Origin: Lentzea xinjiangensis
Lineage (GTDB): Bacteria; Actinomycetota; Actinomycetes; Mycobacteriales; Pseudonocardiaceae
DNA length: 64,000 bases
Assembly: GCF_900110955.1 (NCBI RefSeq)
Contig: NZ_FOFR01000030.1
Span: 1 to 64,000 of the forward strand
Direction of reading: 5' to 3'
This document shows, piece after piece, positions 16,752-25,880 of this stretch. Both the position numbers and the translations under genes were made by a program. The notes below the pieces were generated by a model. The model had not been told where the DNA came from. It did not search any database and was given only the letters and a program-made list of their open reading frames with translations. The stretch's first letter is position 1; the number at the start of each line of letters is the position of its first letter.

Positions 16752-17188
16752 GCCTGCCCCTCGAACGCCGCGGCGGTGTTCTCGTCCACGGCCGCGTGCG
16801 TCTTCTTCACGTTCTCCAGCGCGTCGATCACCAGGTCGAGCTGCTGCACGTAGGACTGCAGCGCGGCCCGGACGCCGCCCTCGACGTCCCTGGCGCGCAG
16901 GCCGAACGCCTTGCGCATCTGCACCGCGACCGGCCCCTTGCCGTCGGGCAGCGGCGCGGCCAGGACCGCGCTGTCCGCCAGGTGCCCCGCCAGTTCGTCG
17001 CGGCGCCGGTGGAGGTGCCTGATCGCCTGGTCGAAGTCGGCGGGGTCGACCTCGATGCGGTCGGCGCCGGTCGTGGGAACGCCGACCAGGCCGATGCCGG
17101 ACACCGGCCCCACGACCTCCGCGGCGCGCCCGTCCCGCAGCGCCTCCTTCAGGCGTTCGGCCTCGTCCCTGCTGTCCACCCTGACCAC
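16748..17188 (-). CDS. ESX-associated helical protein (EspC/WXG-like)
   Basis: 146 residues from GTG 17188 with GAGGGA ten bases upstream. It opens with a short alpha/beta part and then IEVDPADFDQAIRHLHRRRD, the signature order of EspC-like ESX proteins, followed by a long helix AALQSYVQQLDLVIDALENV and a final polar helix. First gene of the minus-strand five-gene ESX run (17188 to 13981); every junction in the run overlaps by 4-8 bases, so they are co-translated. Confidence 0.62.
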   Translation of the reverse strand: MVRVDSRDEAERLKEALRDGRAAEVVGPVSGIGLVGVPTTGADRIEVDPADFDQAIRHLHRRRDELAGHLADSAVLAAPLPDGKGPVAVQMRKAFGLRARDVEGGVRAALQSYVQQLDLVIDALENVKKTHAAVDENTAAAFEGQA

Positions 17189-17321
17189 GGGCGCACGCTC
17201 CCTCGTTTCGACGGCTCGCGGACATACTGGTCGGCCGGGGTCGTGAGATCCAGTACCCGGTGCACGCAGGGACACGAGAGGTGCGCCCCTGGGCAAGATC
17301 GCCCCGCCGGACGTGCCGGGC

Positions 17322-18188
17322 TCACCGGTCCGCGGCGACCGGCGGGCCCGCGATCCCGGCGAGCCGCAGCCGGGTCTCGTCCGCGCTGCCGGGCACGGCG
17401 GTCATGATCACGAGCTTGATCTCGGAGTCGCCGTCGGTCAGCACGTCGCAGTCCACCTCGACCGGCCCCACCGAGGGGTGCTCGATCGTCTTGTGGTCCT
17501 CGCGGTGAGCGGCCACCGCGCCGGTCGCCCACAGCTCGGCGAAGCGCGCGTTGCCCGCCCTCAGCTCGCCGATCAGCTCTGCCAGGCGCGCGTCGCGGGG
17601 GAAGCGGCCGGTGGCGCGGCGCAGGTCGGACACGATGACGGCATCGGTGGCGTCAGTGTCCCGTTCGGACACGGGCCACCGCGCGAGGCGCGGGGGACCG
17701 GCGTCGAGGGGGAACCTGTCGCGGGCGAAGTTGCGCAGCCGCGGAGGCGACGGCGAGGGATCGCCCAGCAGCGCGGCCCAGCTGCGGTTCCACCAGATCA
17801 GGTGCCAGTCCGCCGCGAACACGGCGACCGCGACGTCCCCGAGCCGGCTGAGCACGCGGTGCACGCCGGGCGGGATGTGGTCGGAGATCGTTCCGTCCGC
17901 CGGAGGGACGAGGCCCGCCAGCCGGTGCAGGTGGTCCCGCTCGGCGGAGGACAGCTGCAGGGCACGCGCCAGTGCGGCCACGACCTGCGCCGACGGCGTG
18001 GTGGCGCGTCCCTGCTCCAGGCGGACGACGTAGTCGACCGACACGCCGGCGAGGTCGGCCAGCTCCTCGCGGCGCAGCCCGGTCGCGCGGCGTGCCCTGC
18101 CGACCGGCAGTGCCGCGGCCGCCGGGGGCAGCCGGTCCCGCCAGGTGCGGATCATCGCGCCCAGCCCGGCCCCGGATGTCGTGGTCAT
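17322..18188 (-). CDS. XRE/MmyB-type transcriptional regulator
   Basis: 288 residues from ATG 18188. Residues about 30-85 are an HTH (TGLRREELADLAGVSVDYVV then RLEQGR). Residues about 105-275 are the MmyB ligand-binding (PAS-like) domain: VAVFAADWHLIWWNRSWAAL, NFARDRFPLD and KTIEHPSVGPVEVDCDVL. Divergent from an SDR gene with a 12-bp inverted repeat between them. In actinomycetes this regulator/SDR pairing is recurrent and the regulator usually controls the SDR. The ligand, probably a fatty acid-like molecule, is inferred from the family. Confidence 0.92.
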   Translation of the reverse strand: MTTTSGAGLGAMIRTWRDRLPPAAAALPVGRARRATGLRREELADLAGVSVDYVVRLEQGRATTPSAQVVAALARALQLSSAERDHLHRLAGLVPPADGTISDHIPPGVHRVLSRLGDVAVAVFAADWHLIWWNRSWAALLGDPSPSPPRLRNFARDRFPLDAGPPRLARWPVSERDTDATDAVIVSDLRRATGRFPRDARLAELIGELRAGNARFAELWATGAVAAHREDHKTIEHPSVGPVEVDCDVLTDGDSEIKLVIMTAVPGSADETRLRLAGIAGPPVAADR

Positions 18189-18224
18189 GACCCCATCCTG
18201 AGGCATCTCCGGCCGCCAGGGTGT

Positions 18225-18259
18225 CCTCGACGGTGGTACTGCCGGTCCCACCGTCGAGG
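18225..18259. promoter_or_regulatory. 12-bp inverted repeat in the MmyB/SDR divergent region
   Basis: CCTCGACGGTGG (18225-18236) and its exact complement (18248-18259) flank an 11-base spacer between the two divergent start codons. It is a good candidate operator for the MmyB-type regulator acting on both promoters. Seen directly; function inferred. Confidence 0.65.
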
Positions 18260-18300
18260 CGTCCCTGGCCGGGCCTCGGCGGAGGACGAACCATGGCCGC

Positions 18301-18999
18301 ATGACGATCACCTTCATCACCGGGGCCGGCAAGGGCCTCGGCCGCGAGACCGCCCGCCGCCTCGCCGAGCTCGGCCACACCGTGCTGGTCGGGGCCCGCG
18401 ACCCCGAGCAGGGCGAGGAGGCAGCCGCCGCGCTCGGCGCGCGGTTCGTCCGCATCGACGTGACCGACGACGCGTCCGTCGCCGCCGCGGCCGCCGACGT
18501 CGCCGAGCACGAGGGCTCGATCGACGTCCTGGTCAACAACGCCGGCGTCGCCGGCCCCGGCGGTGAGGCCGGCACCCTCACCGGTGCCGACGCCCTCGGC
18601 GTCTTCGACGTCAACGTCGCCGGGGTGGTCAGGACGACCACCGCGTTCCTGCCGCTGCTGCGCCGATCACCGGACCCGGTCATCGTCAACGTCAGCAGCG
18701 GGATGGGCTCGCTCGCCCACACCCACGACCCGTCCAGGGCGGAGTCGTCGGCCATCGCGCCGCTCTACGCCGCCTCGAAGGCGGCGCTCACGATGCTGAC
18801 CACCCAGTACGCCAAAGCGCTGCCGGACATCCGCGTCAACGCCGCCGATCCCGGCTACACGGCGACCGACCTCAACGGGCACAGCGGTCCCCAGACCGTC
18901 ACCGAGGGCACGGACGCGGTCGTCGGCCTCGCGACCGAGGGGCCCGGCTCCGGCTCCGGGCGCTTCGTCGACCGGAACGGCGAGATCGCCTGGTCCTGA
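18301..18999 (+). CDS. SDR family NAD(P)-dependent oxidoreductase
   Basis: 232 residues. TGAGKGLGRETARRLA is the dinucleotide-binding loop, VLVNNAGVAG the NNAG strand, VNVSSG the catalytic Ser strand and YAASK the Tyr-Lys pair: a classical SDR with all catalytic residues. It lies divergent to the MmyB regulator, which probably controls it. Substrate unknown. Confidence 0.93.
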   Translation: MTITFITGAGKGLGRETARRLAELGHTVLVGARDPEQGEEAAAALGARFVRIDVTDDASVAAAAADVAEHEGSIDVLVNNAGVAGPGGEAGTLTGADALGVFDVNVAGVVRTTTAFLPLLRRSPDPVIVNVSSGMGSLAHTHDPSRAESSAIAPLYAASKAALTMLTTQYAKALPDIRVNAADPGYTATDLNGHSGPQTVTEGTDAVVGLATEGPGSGSGRFVDRNGEIAWS

Positions 19000-19021
19000 C
19001 CTCGGTGCGGCTCGCCGGGCG

Positions 19022-19786
19022 TCAGGCCAGGTGCACGCCCAGCCCGGTCGCGCCCGGCGCCACCTCCGGCCGCAGCACGAGGTCGTCGCCGTAGTCCCCG
19101 CCGTTCTGCCTCCGGTACGGGATCGGCTCGGTGACCGGGATCGCGAGCAGGCGCTCACGCAGCACCACGGCCGCCTGCTCGCCCTCCCGCGGCGTGAACC
19201 GGTCGGCTCCGGAGATCACCACCGGCGGGAGCACCTCGGCGCCCGCGTAGAACAACGTGCCGTGCTGCAACGGGAACAGCAGCTCGTCGACGGCTCCGTG
19301 GATGCCGCGCCCGCCGTAGAGCCACGCCGGTCCGCCCGTGGTCACCACGGCCAGTGCGCGCTTTCCGGCGAGGAACCCGTCTCCGTAGCCGACCCACTCG
19401 CCGTCAGGGCCGCGCAGACCATAGGCGTAGCCCTGCAGCCACACCCTGTCGAACCAGCCCTTGAGGATGGCGGGCATCCCGAACCACCACATCGGGAACT
19501 GGACGACGATCGTGTCCGCCCGGTCGATCTTCTCCTGCTCGGCGCGGATGTCCGTGCCCAGCGCGCCGCTCTCGAAAGCCCGCTTCGCGGCCGCAGCGAC
19601 CCGGAACCGCTCCGCCGGGTCGTGGGCGTAGCCGTGCGCGTCGACGACGGGGTTCCAGCCCATCGCGTAGAGGTCGGACACCTCGACCTCGTGGCCGTCG
19701 CCGCGTAGCGCCCGTTGTCCCTCCGCGGCGAGGAAGCCGTTCAACGAGCGGGGTTCCGGGTGGGCCAGGATCCACAAAACGTTCAT
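19022..19786 (-). CDS. NAD(P)H-dependent quinone oxidoreductase, flavodoxin-like fold
   Basis: 254 residues. MNVLWILAHPEPRSLNGFLA is the FMN/FAD-binding start of the NQO1/MdaB family, VVQFPMWWFGMPAILKGWFD the conserved second motif and FLAGKRALAVVTTGGP the third. Such enzymes reduce quinones or nitro compounds by two electrons in the cytoplasm. Divergent from a GlxA-type regulator with 71 bases between start codons, which probably controls it. Confidence 0.9.
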   Translation of the reverse strand: MNVLWILAHPEPRSLNGFLAAEGQRALRGDGHEVEVSDLYAMGWNPVVDAHGYAHDPAERFRVAAAAKRAFESGALGTDIRAEQEKIDRADTIVVQFPMWWFGMPAILKGWFDRVWLQGYAYGLRGPDGEWVGYGDGFLAGKRALAVVTTGGPAWLYGGRGIHGAVDELLFPLQHGTLFYAGAEVLPPVVISGADRFTPREGEQAAVVLRERLLAIPVTEPIPYRRQNGGDYGDDLVLRPEVAPGATGLGVHLA

Positions 19787-19857
19787 GACGCCGATCCTGG
19801 AGCGGCGTGACCGCCGCGACGACTGGCCTGATGGACAACATGTGCGAGGATCGAGCC

Positions 19858-20844
19858 ATGACCGCTTTTGCGGGCGACGGCCGGCACCGCGTGGCCGTTC
19901 TCGCCCGCGACGGGGTGCTCCCGTTCGAGCTCAGCATCGTCCACCGGATCTTCGGCCAGGCCCGCACGGCCGCCGGCGCCGCGCTGTACGAGGTGGTGAC
20001 CTGCGCACCGGTGCCCGGCGAGATCCGCACCGACGCCGACTTCACCCTCGCCGTCACCCATGGACCCGAGGCACTGGCCGAGGCGCAGACCGTCGTCGTT
20101 CCGGGATCGGCGGCCGACCACCAGCCCTGGGACGGGCCGCTCGACCCGCCGCTGGCCGCCGCGCTGGCGCGGATCCGCCCCGGCACGCGGATCGCGTCGA
20201 TCTGCACCGGCGCGTTCGTGCTGGCCGCCGCGGGACTGCTCGCCGGACGCCGGGTGAGCACGCACTGGCGCTCGTCCGCACGAGCCAGGGAACGCTTCCC
20301 CGACGTCACGTTCGACCTCGACGTCCTCTACACCGATGATGACGGCGTCCTCACCTCGGCCGGTGCGGCGGCGGGCATCGACCTGTGCCTGCACGTGGTC
20401 CGCACCGACCACGGCGCCGCGGTCGCGAACGAGGTCGCCCGCGGCACCGTCGTCCCGCCACACCGAGAGGGCGGGCAGGCCCAGTACCTGCACCGGCCGA
20501 TGCCCGAACCCCGGACCTCCTCGACCGGCAGGGCCCGCGAATGGGCGCTGGCGAACCTGCACCGGCCCGTCACCCTGCGGGAGCTGGCTGCCAGGGAAGC
20601 CACGAGCACGCGGACGTTCACCCGGCGCTTCCGCGACGAGATCGGCACCTCGCCGGGCCGGTGGCTCGTCCGGCAGCGCGTGGAGCGCGCCTGCGCCCTC
20701 CTGGAGCGCACCGACCTGCTCATCGACGAGATCGCCGTCGCCGCCGGGTTCGGCACCGCCGGGTCGATGCGCCTGCACCTGCGGGCCGAACTGGGCGTCT
20801 CGCCCAGCGCCTACCGCGCCACGTTCCGCGGCCGGGACCGATAG
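19858..20844 (+). CDS. GlxA-type transcriptional regulator (DJ-1/PfpI + AraC)
   Basis: 328 residues from ATG 19858 (GAGGA at 19846-19850). DJ-1/PfpI domain at about 8-185, with RIASICTGAFVLAAAGLLAG, then an AraC DNA-binding domain at about 225-325 with TLRELAAREATSTRTFTRRF and IAVAAGFGTAGSMRLHLRAE. Divergent from the quinone oxidoreductase gene. A second GlxA-type gene follows convergently. Confidence 0.92.
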   Translation: MTAFAGDGRHRVAVLARDGVLPFELSIVHRIFGQARTAAGAALYEVVTCAPVPGEIRTDADFTLAVTHGPEALAEAQTVVVPGSAADHQPWDGPLDPPLAAALARIRPGTRIASICTGAFVLAAAGLLAGRRVSTHWRSSARARERFPDVTFDLDVLYTDDDGVLTSAGAAAGIDLCLHVVRTDHGAAVANEVARGTVVPPHREGGQAQYLHRPMPEPRTSSTGRAREWALANLHRPVTLRELAAREATSTRTFTRRFRDEIGTSPGRWLVRQRVERACALLERTDLLIDEIAVAAGFGTAGSMRLHLRAELGVSPSAYRATFRGRDR

Positions 20845-20908
20845 GCGGGCTTCGAATCCCTGGCTTGAGCGGGGTTTCCGGCGGCGCGCCCGGCCACGCG
20901 CTGGTCCG

Positions 20909-21895
20909 TCATCCCGCGGTCGTGCGCCGAGCCGGTCCGCGGAACGAGCGGCGATAGGCGCTGGGTGCCACCCCGACCGTCCGGGTGAACTGGGCGCGGA
21001 AGTTGCTGTCCGTGGGGAAGCCGGTGGCCCGCGCGATCTGCCCGACGCCCTGGTCGGTGCCTTCCAGGAGTTCCTGGGCGTGCCGGAGGCGGACGCCGGT
21101 CAGCCACGCGATCGGGCTCTGGCGCAGCTCGTCGGCGAAGCGGCGGTTGAGGGTGCGCACGCTGACCCGTGCCTCGGCCGCGATCTCCGCCAGCGTGAGC
21201 GGCCGGTGGGCGTGGCGCTCGATCCAGTCGAGCAGCGGGGCCAGGGAGGGGGAGGACCCCGCCGGCCGCTCCTGCCGGATGAACTGCGCCTGGCCGCCGT
21301 CGCGGTGGACCGACGCCACGGCCAGCCGGGCGGCCGCCGCGGCGACCGCGACACCGTGGTCGCGCTCGACCAGGTGCAGGCACAGGTCCAGCCCGGCGGC
21401 CGCGCCGGCCGAGGTGACGACCTGGCCGTTGTCGATGTAGAGCACGGACGGGTCCACGCGGATCGACGGGTACCGGCGGGCGAGCGCGTCGGCCGCGCGC
21501 CAGTGCGTCGTGGCGGCGAGCCCGTCCAGCATTCCCGCCTCGGCCAGCACGAAGGCTCCCACGCAGATGGAGGCGATCCGGGTGCCCCGGCCGGCGGCCG
21601 TCCGCAGAGCGGTGAGCACGGCGGGCGGCACCGGGGCGTCCGCGGTGTTCCGGCCGGGAACGACCACGGTGCCGGCGCAGGCGAGAGCGTCGAGCCCCGC
21701 GTCGGTCGTCACCCGGATGGGACCGGCCTGGACCGTGGGCGACGATCCGCACACGACCACCTCGTAGGCGGGGCTTCCGTCGGGCAGCAGCGCGCGACCG
21801 AACACTTCGACCGGCGTGGCGAGGTCGAACGCGATCGTGTCGGGCAGGGCGAGCACGGCGACCACGTGTGGCCGGATACAGGCGGAAGGTGGCAC
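20909..21895 (-). CDS. GlxA-type transcriptional regulator (DJ-1/PfpI + AraC)
   Basis: About 328 residues if started at GTG 21895; the frame extends further but would overlap the divergent DJ-1 gene's promoter. DJ-1 domain with RIASICVGAFVLAEAGML at about 100-118, AraC domain at the C-terminus with TLAEIAAEARVSVRTLNRRF and ARATGFPTDSNFRAQF. Divergent from the stand-alone DJ-1/PfpI protein at 21940, its likely target. Confidence 0.9.
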   Translation of the reverse strand: MPPSACIRPHVVAVLALPDTIAFDLATPVEVFGRALLPDGSPAYEVVVCGSSPTVQAGPIRVTTDAGLDALACAGTVVVPGRNTADAPVPPAVLTALRTAAGRGTRIASICVGAFVLAEAGMLDGLAATTHWRAADALARRYPSIRVDPSVLYIDNGQVVTSAGAAAGLDLCLHLVERDHGVAVAAAAARLAVASVHRDGGQAQFIRQERPAGSSPSLAPLLDWIERHAHRPLTLAEIAAEARVSVRTLNRRFADELRQSPIAWLTGVRLRHAQELLEGTDQGVGQIARATGFPTDSNFRAQFTRTVGVAPSAYRRSFRGPARRTTAG

Positions 21896-21939
21896 GCAGG
21901 CCAGTGTTGCGCAACGGGCGCGCGGATGACGATGTGACC

Positions 21940-22539
21940 ATGGCACCGATCGCACAATTCGTGCTCTTCGAGGGGTTCGACCCCCTGGACGTCATAGCGC
22001 CCTTCGAAGTGCTGGCGGCCAGCGAGCGCATCGAGCCCGAGCTGGTCGCCCTCGGCGGGCCGGGCCCGGTCGTGTCCGGCACGCCGGGGCTCTCGCTGAC
22101 CGCCACCGCCGCGCTCGACCCGTCCCGCCCCGGCTACCTCCTCGTTCCCGGCGCCTCCGGCCCGGTCGACGACATCCCGCAGGTCCTGTCCGGCTTCGCG
22201 CAGAGCGACGCGATGCCGTTGCTCCGCAAGGCCCTGGACAACCCGGAGATCACCGTGGCGGCGGTCTGCGGCGGCTCGCTCGCACTGGCCATGGCGGGCT
22301 TGCTCGAGGACAGGAACGCGGTCACGCACGTCCTCGGCATGCCGTTGCTGGAGGCGACCGGCACCAGGGCGGTCGAGGCCCGCGTGGTCGACGACGGCGA
22401 CTTCCTGTCCTGCGGTGGCGTCACCTCAGGTCTCGACCTCGCGCTGCACCTGCTCGACCGGGACTTCGGGCCGGACGTGGCGCTGGGCGTGGAGAAGCTC
22501 TTCGAGTACGAGCGGCGGGGGACGGTGTGGCGCGCGTGA
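21940..22539 (+). CDS. DJ-1/PfpI family protein
   Basis: 199 residues from ATG 21940 (a GTG two codons earlier is possible). QFVLFEGFDPLDVIAPFEVL is the family N-terminus and VAAVCGGSLALAMAGLL the nucleophile elbow with Cys. It lacks an AraC domain, so it is an enzyme-like member (isonitrile hydratase or glyoxalase III-like activity is possible). Its last bases overlap the next gene by GTGA. Confidence 0.85.
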   Translation: MAPIAQFVLFEGFDPLDVIAPFEVLAASERIEPELVALGGPGPVVSGTPGLSLTATAALDPSRPGYLLVPGASGPVDDIPQVLSGFAQSDAMPLLRKALDNPEITVAAVCGGSLALAMAGLLEDRNAVTHVLGMPLLEATGTRAVEARVVDDGDFLSCGGVTSGLDLALHLLDRDFGPDVALGVEKLFEYERRGTVWRA

Positions 22540-22847
22540 GCGAGATCGTGGGCGACTGGGACGTCGCCATCGCCACCCCGATAGGCACGTTGCACGCCCG
22601 GTACGTCTTCAGCGGCGACGGGCAGGCGCTCACCGGCACGGCCACGGGCGCCGGCGACGAGGTGGAGCTGCTCGACCTCACCGCCGCCGGTGCGCGGGTC
22701 ACCTGGCGGCAGCGGGTGCGCAAGCCGATCCGGCTCAACCTCGACTTCGACGTCACCGTCGACGGCGACACCTTCGAGGGGTGTTCGCGCGCCGGCCGGC
22801 TGCCCCGCTCGAAGGTCACCGCGACGCGGGTGCCCCGGGACGCCTGA
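22536..22847 (+). CDS. Small beta-rich protein of unknown function
   Basis: 103 residues from GTG 22536, coupled by GTGA to the DJ-1 gene. It alternates strands in a lipocalin-like pattern: GDWDVAIATPIGTLHARYVF, then a Gly-rich turn, VTWRQRVRKPIRLNLDFDV and FEGCSRAGRL. No family is recognised with confidence. Operon context suggests it serves with the DJ-1 protein. Confidence 0.6.
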   Translation: MSEIVGDWDVAIATPIGTLHARYVFSGDGQALTGTATGAGDEVELLDLTAAGARVTWRQRVRKPIRLNLDFDVTVDGDTFEGCSRAGRLPRSKVTATRVPRDA

Positions 22848-22939
22848 GCGATCCGGGCGGTACCAGGACGACCTCGCCCCGGTGTGCTGACTCCGCACAC
22901 CGGGCCGCCGTGGGCCTGTTGTCGTGCCCGGACTGCGGC

Positions 22940-24157
22940 TCACGCCACCGGCACCCTGGACCGCGACCGCAGGACCGCGGCCAACCCGACCGCGACCAGG
23001 CCCGCTGCCACGACGAACGTCCACCGCGTGCCCCGCGCCACCTGCTCGGCCGCGGCCGCCGTGACGTCGCCGGTGCCGGCGGCCCGGGTGAAGATCGCGC
23101 CCATCAGCGAGGCGCCGCTCATCAGGCCGAGGTTGCGCGACAAGGTCAGCATGCCCGACACGAGACCGCGGTCGCGGGCCGGGACGTCCTTCATCACGCC
23201 GGTGTTGTTGGCCGCCTGGAAGACCGCGTACGACGCGGTGATCACGACCAGCGGCAGCACGTACCCCGCGACGCCCGCCGCGGGCGGCAGGAATGCCAGC
23301 ACCAGCGCCCCGCCGGCGATCCCGGTCAGCCCCGCGACGACCATCGCGCGGGTGCCGAAGCGGTCCGTGGCCCGGCCGGCCGGGACCCCGGTCAACGCCG
23401 ACACGGCCGGTCCCGCCGACATCACCGCGCCCACCAGCACCGGCGTCAGGCCCAACACCCCGGACAGGTGGAACGGACCGACGACCAGGGTGGTCATCAT
23501 GACCGCCGAGACCAGCGCGCTCGTGCTCAGGCCTGTCGCCAAACCCTTGTCCCGCAACACTTCCCGCAGTGCCGCGCCTGTGCGCCCGGAGGCCGGGCGC
23601 GGCGGCGGCGCGGGCAGCACCCGGTGCGCCAGCACCACCGCGACCACCCCGAGCGGCACCACGGCCAGGAAGATCGCCCGCCACCCCGACACCGCGATCA
23701 GCAGCCCGCCCAACGCCGGACCGGTCGCCGTGCCGATCGCCGACATCGTCCCCAACAGCCCCATCGCGCTGCCGGTGCGGTCCTTCGGCACCGTCTCGCC
23801 GACGAACGCCACGGTCAGCGCCATCATGCAGGCCGCGCCCACCCCCTGCAGCGCCCGGCCGGCCACCAGCAGCGGCAGGCTCGGCGCCAGGCCGCACAGC
23901 AGCGTCGCGGCGGTGAACACGGCGGCGCCACCCACCAGCAGCCGGCGCCGCCCGAACAGGTCACCCAACCGGCCCATCACCACCACCAGCGCGGTGGTGG
24001 TCAGCAGGTAGGCGATCACCACCCACTGCACGGCCGGGAAGGACGCGCCGAACGCGGAGGACAGGGTCGGCAGGGCGACGGTGGCGATGCTGATGCCCAG
24101 CGACGGCAACAACATGGACAGCGAGAGGGCGGTGAGCGCGGCAGCGGGTGATCTCAT
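22940..24157 (-). CDS. MFS transporter (drug efflux type)
   Basis: 405 residues with about 12 hydrophobic segments. The cytoplasmic loop MGRLGDLFGRRRLLVGGAAV is the MFS signature after helix 2, VAGRALQGVGAACMMALTVA is motif B-like, and GPALGGLLI in helix 5 is the drug-antiporter motif C. Likely a proton-driven exporter of a small toxic compound. Divergent from a LysR gene that probably regulates it. Confidence 0.92.
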   Translation of the reverse strand: MRSPAAALTALSLSMLLPSLGISIATVALPTLSSAFGASFPAVQWVVIAYLLTTTALVVVMGRLGDLFGRRRLLVGGAAVFTAATLLCGLAPSLPLLVAGRALQGVGAACMMALTVAFVGETVPKDRTGSAMGLLGTMSAIGTATGPALGGLLIAVSGWRAIFLAVVPLGVVAVVLAHRVLPAPPPRPASGRTGAALREVLRDKGLATGLSTSALVSAVMMTTLVVGPFHLSGVLGLTPVLVGAVMSAGPAVSALTGVPAGRATDRFGTRAMVVAGLTGIAGGALVLAFLPPAAGVAGYVLPLVVITASYAVFQAANNTGVMKDVPARDRGLVSGMLTLSRNLGLMSGASLMGAIFTRAAGTGDVTAAAAEQVARGTRWTFVVAAGLVAVGLAAVLRSRSRVPVA

Positions 24158-24195
24158 GCCCGGAACGTAAGTCCGCCACACCCCTGGCGGAAGGC

Positions 24196-24219
24196 GCACA
24201 GATCGCAACGCACCTGTGC
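24196..24219. promoter_or_regulatory. Inverted repeat between MFS and LysR genes
   Basis: GCACAG (24196-24201) and CTGTGC (24214-24219) are exact complements 12 bases apart in the 88-base divergent region, a spacing compatible with a LysR-family box. Candidate operator; function inferred. Confidence 0.4.
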
Positions 24220-24245
24220 ACCGGACGCCAGGTATCGTCGCCCCG

Positions 24246-25145
24246 GTGGCCCGCCCCGACCTGAACCTGCTCGTCACCCTCGACGTCCTGCTCGAAGAGG
24301 GCAGCGTGACCCGCGCCGGCCGTCGCCTGGCGCTGAGCCCGTCGGCGATGAGCCGAGCCCTGGCCCGGCTGCGCCGCGCCACCGGCGACCCCCTGCTCGT
24401 CAAGGCGGGCCGCGGCCTGGTCCCGACTCCGCGTGCCCTGGAACTGCGCGACCGCGTCCGCGTCCTGGTCCGGGAGGCCGAGGACGTCCTGAGCCCGGCC
24501 CACCGCCTCGACCTCACCACCCTGTCGCGCACCTTCACCCTCCGCGGCAGCGACGGCTTCGTGGAGGCGTTCGGTCCCCGCCTGGTCGCCAGGGTCGGCG
24601 CGGCGGCCCCCGGCGTGCGGCTGCGGTTCCTGCGCAAGACCAGCAAGGACACCGCGCCGCTGCGCGACACCGTCGACCTGGACACGGCGGTGGTCGAAGA
24701 CCCGCTGCCACCGGACGTCCTGGCGACACCCCTGTTCTCCGACACCTTCGTCGGCGTCGTGCGCCCCGAACACCCGCTGGCCGGCGGCCCTGTCACCACC
24801 GACCGCTACGCCGCCGCGCGGCACGTCAACGTCTCCCGCCGCGGCCTCACCGAAGGCCTGGTCGACGAGGCGTTGCACCCGGCTGGAGCGCGCCGCGACG
24901 TGGTGACCGTGGTCGACGGGTTCGCCGCGGCCGTGGCGCTGGCCTCGGGGTCGGACCTGGTCGCGACCGTCCCGGACCGCCACACCGCCGCGCTGCGCGA
25001 GGGCCTGCACACCTTCACCCTCCCGTTCCCGCCGCCGCAGGTGACGGTCTCCCTGCTCTGGCACACCCGCCTGCACGCCGACCCGGCCCACCAGTGGCTG
25101 CGCGCCGCGGTCCAGGACGTGTGCCACGAGACCGGCGACCGCTGA
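24246..25145 (+). CDS. LysR-family transcriptional regulator
   Basis: 299 residues from GTG 24246. The N-terminal winged HTH is clear (LNLLVTLDVLLEEGSVTRAG then LSPSAMSRALARLRRATGDP), with a substrate-binding domain from about residue 90 (FTLRGSDGFVEAFGPRLVAR). Divergent from the MFS gene at 22940-24157, its probable target. Confidence 0.93.
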   Translation: MARPDLNLLVTLDVLLEEGSVTRAGRRLALSPSAMSRALARLRRATGDPLLVKAGRGLVPTPRALELRDRVRVLVREAEDVLSPAHRLDLTTLSRTFTLRGSDGFVEAFGPRLVARVGAAAPGVRLRFLRKTSKDTAPLRDTVDLDTAVVEDPLPPDVLATPLFSDTFVGVVRPEHPLAGGPVTTDRYAAARHVNVSRRGLTEGLVDEALHPAGARRDVVTVVDGFAAAVALASGSDLVATVPDRHTAALREGLHTFTLPFPPPQVTVSLLWHTRLHADPAHQWLRAAVQDVCHETGDR

Positions 25146-25169
25146 GACCCGCCGCTCGGATCCGGAGTC

Positions 25170-25757
25170 TCAGGTCTCACCGCGCGAACGAGCACGGGTG
25201 TGCGCACGTTCGCCTTGCAGCCCGAGCAGCGCGAGCACCTCCACCGGCGCCCCGTCGGCGGCACCGAACCAGTGCGGGACCTGGGTGTCGAACTCGGCCG
25301 CTTCTCCCGGGCTGAGGACGAGTTCCTCGTCGGCGAGGAGCAGGCGCAGCCGTCCGTTGAGGACGTACAGCCACTCGTAGCCCACGTGGCTGTTCTGTTC
25401 GCCCGCTGCGCCGTCCGGGTTGCCGGGAAGGACCATCTTGTAGGCCTGGAGGCCGCCGGGACGGCGGGTGAGCGGTATCAGCGTCTTGCCGTCGCGGACG
25501 ACCGGGCGCAGGTGGATCCGGGGGTTGCCGGTCAGGGGAGCGCCGACGAGCTCGTCGAGGGTGACCCGGTGGGCGGCGGCCAGCACGAGGGTCTGCGCGA
25601 GGCTGGGAAGCCGGTGCCCCGACTCGATCCTGGACAGCGTGCTGACCGCGATGCCGGTCGTCGAGGCCAGGTCGACGAGCCTGGTACCGCTTCTGCGCCG
25701 CAGCGCGCGAAGGCGCGCCGCCACCGACTCCAGCGCCGGTCGGGGATCGAAACCCAT
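25170..25757 (-). CDS. XRE-type regulator with C-terminal cupin domain
   Basis: 195 residues from ATG 25757. Residues about 10-65 are an HTH (LVDLASTTGIAVSTLSRIES), followed by a cupin (about 110-185) with HVGYEWLYVLNGRLRLLLAD and SPGEAAEFDTQVPHWFGA. Such HTH-cupin proteins sense a small ligand in the cupin barrel. Divergent from the SDR gene at 25881, the likely target. Confidence 0.92.
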   Translation of the reverse strand: MGFDPRPALESVAARLRALRRRSGTRLVDLASTTGIAVSTLSRIESGHRLPSLAQTLVLAAAHRVTLDELVGAPLTGNPRIHLRPVVRDGKTLIPLTRRPGGLQAYKMVLPGNPDGAAGEQNSHVGYEWLYVLNGRLRLLLADEELVLSPGEAAEFDTQVPHWFGAADGAPVEVLALLGLQGERAHTRARSRGET

Positions 25758-25880
25758 GGCCGGAGTTTGACAGATCGGCAAACCGGCTGGGGTTCCACGA
25801 CGGCCACAGCGCACGCTCGGGTCCGACGGCCCGGGACGATCACCCGGCCGCTCGCAATTTTCATCGAGCAGGAGCTGAAC

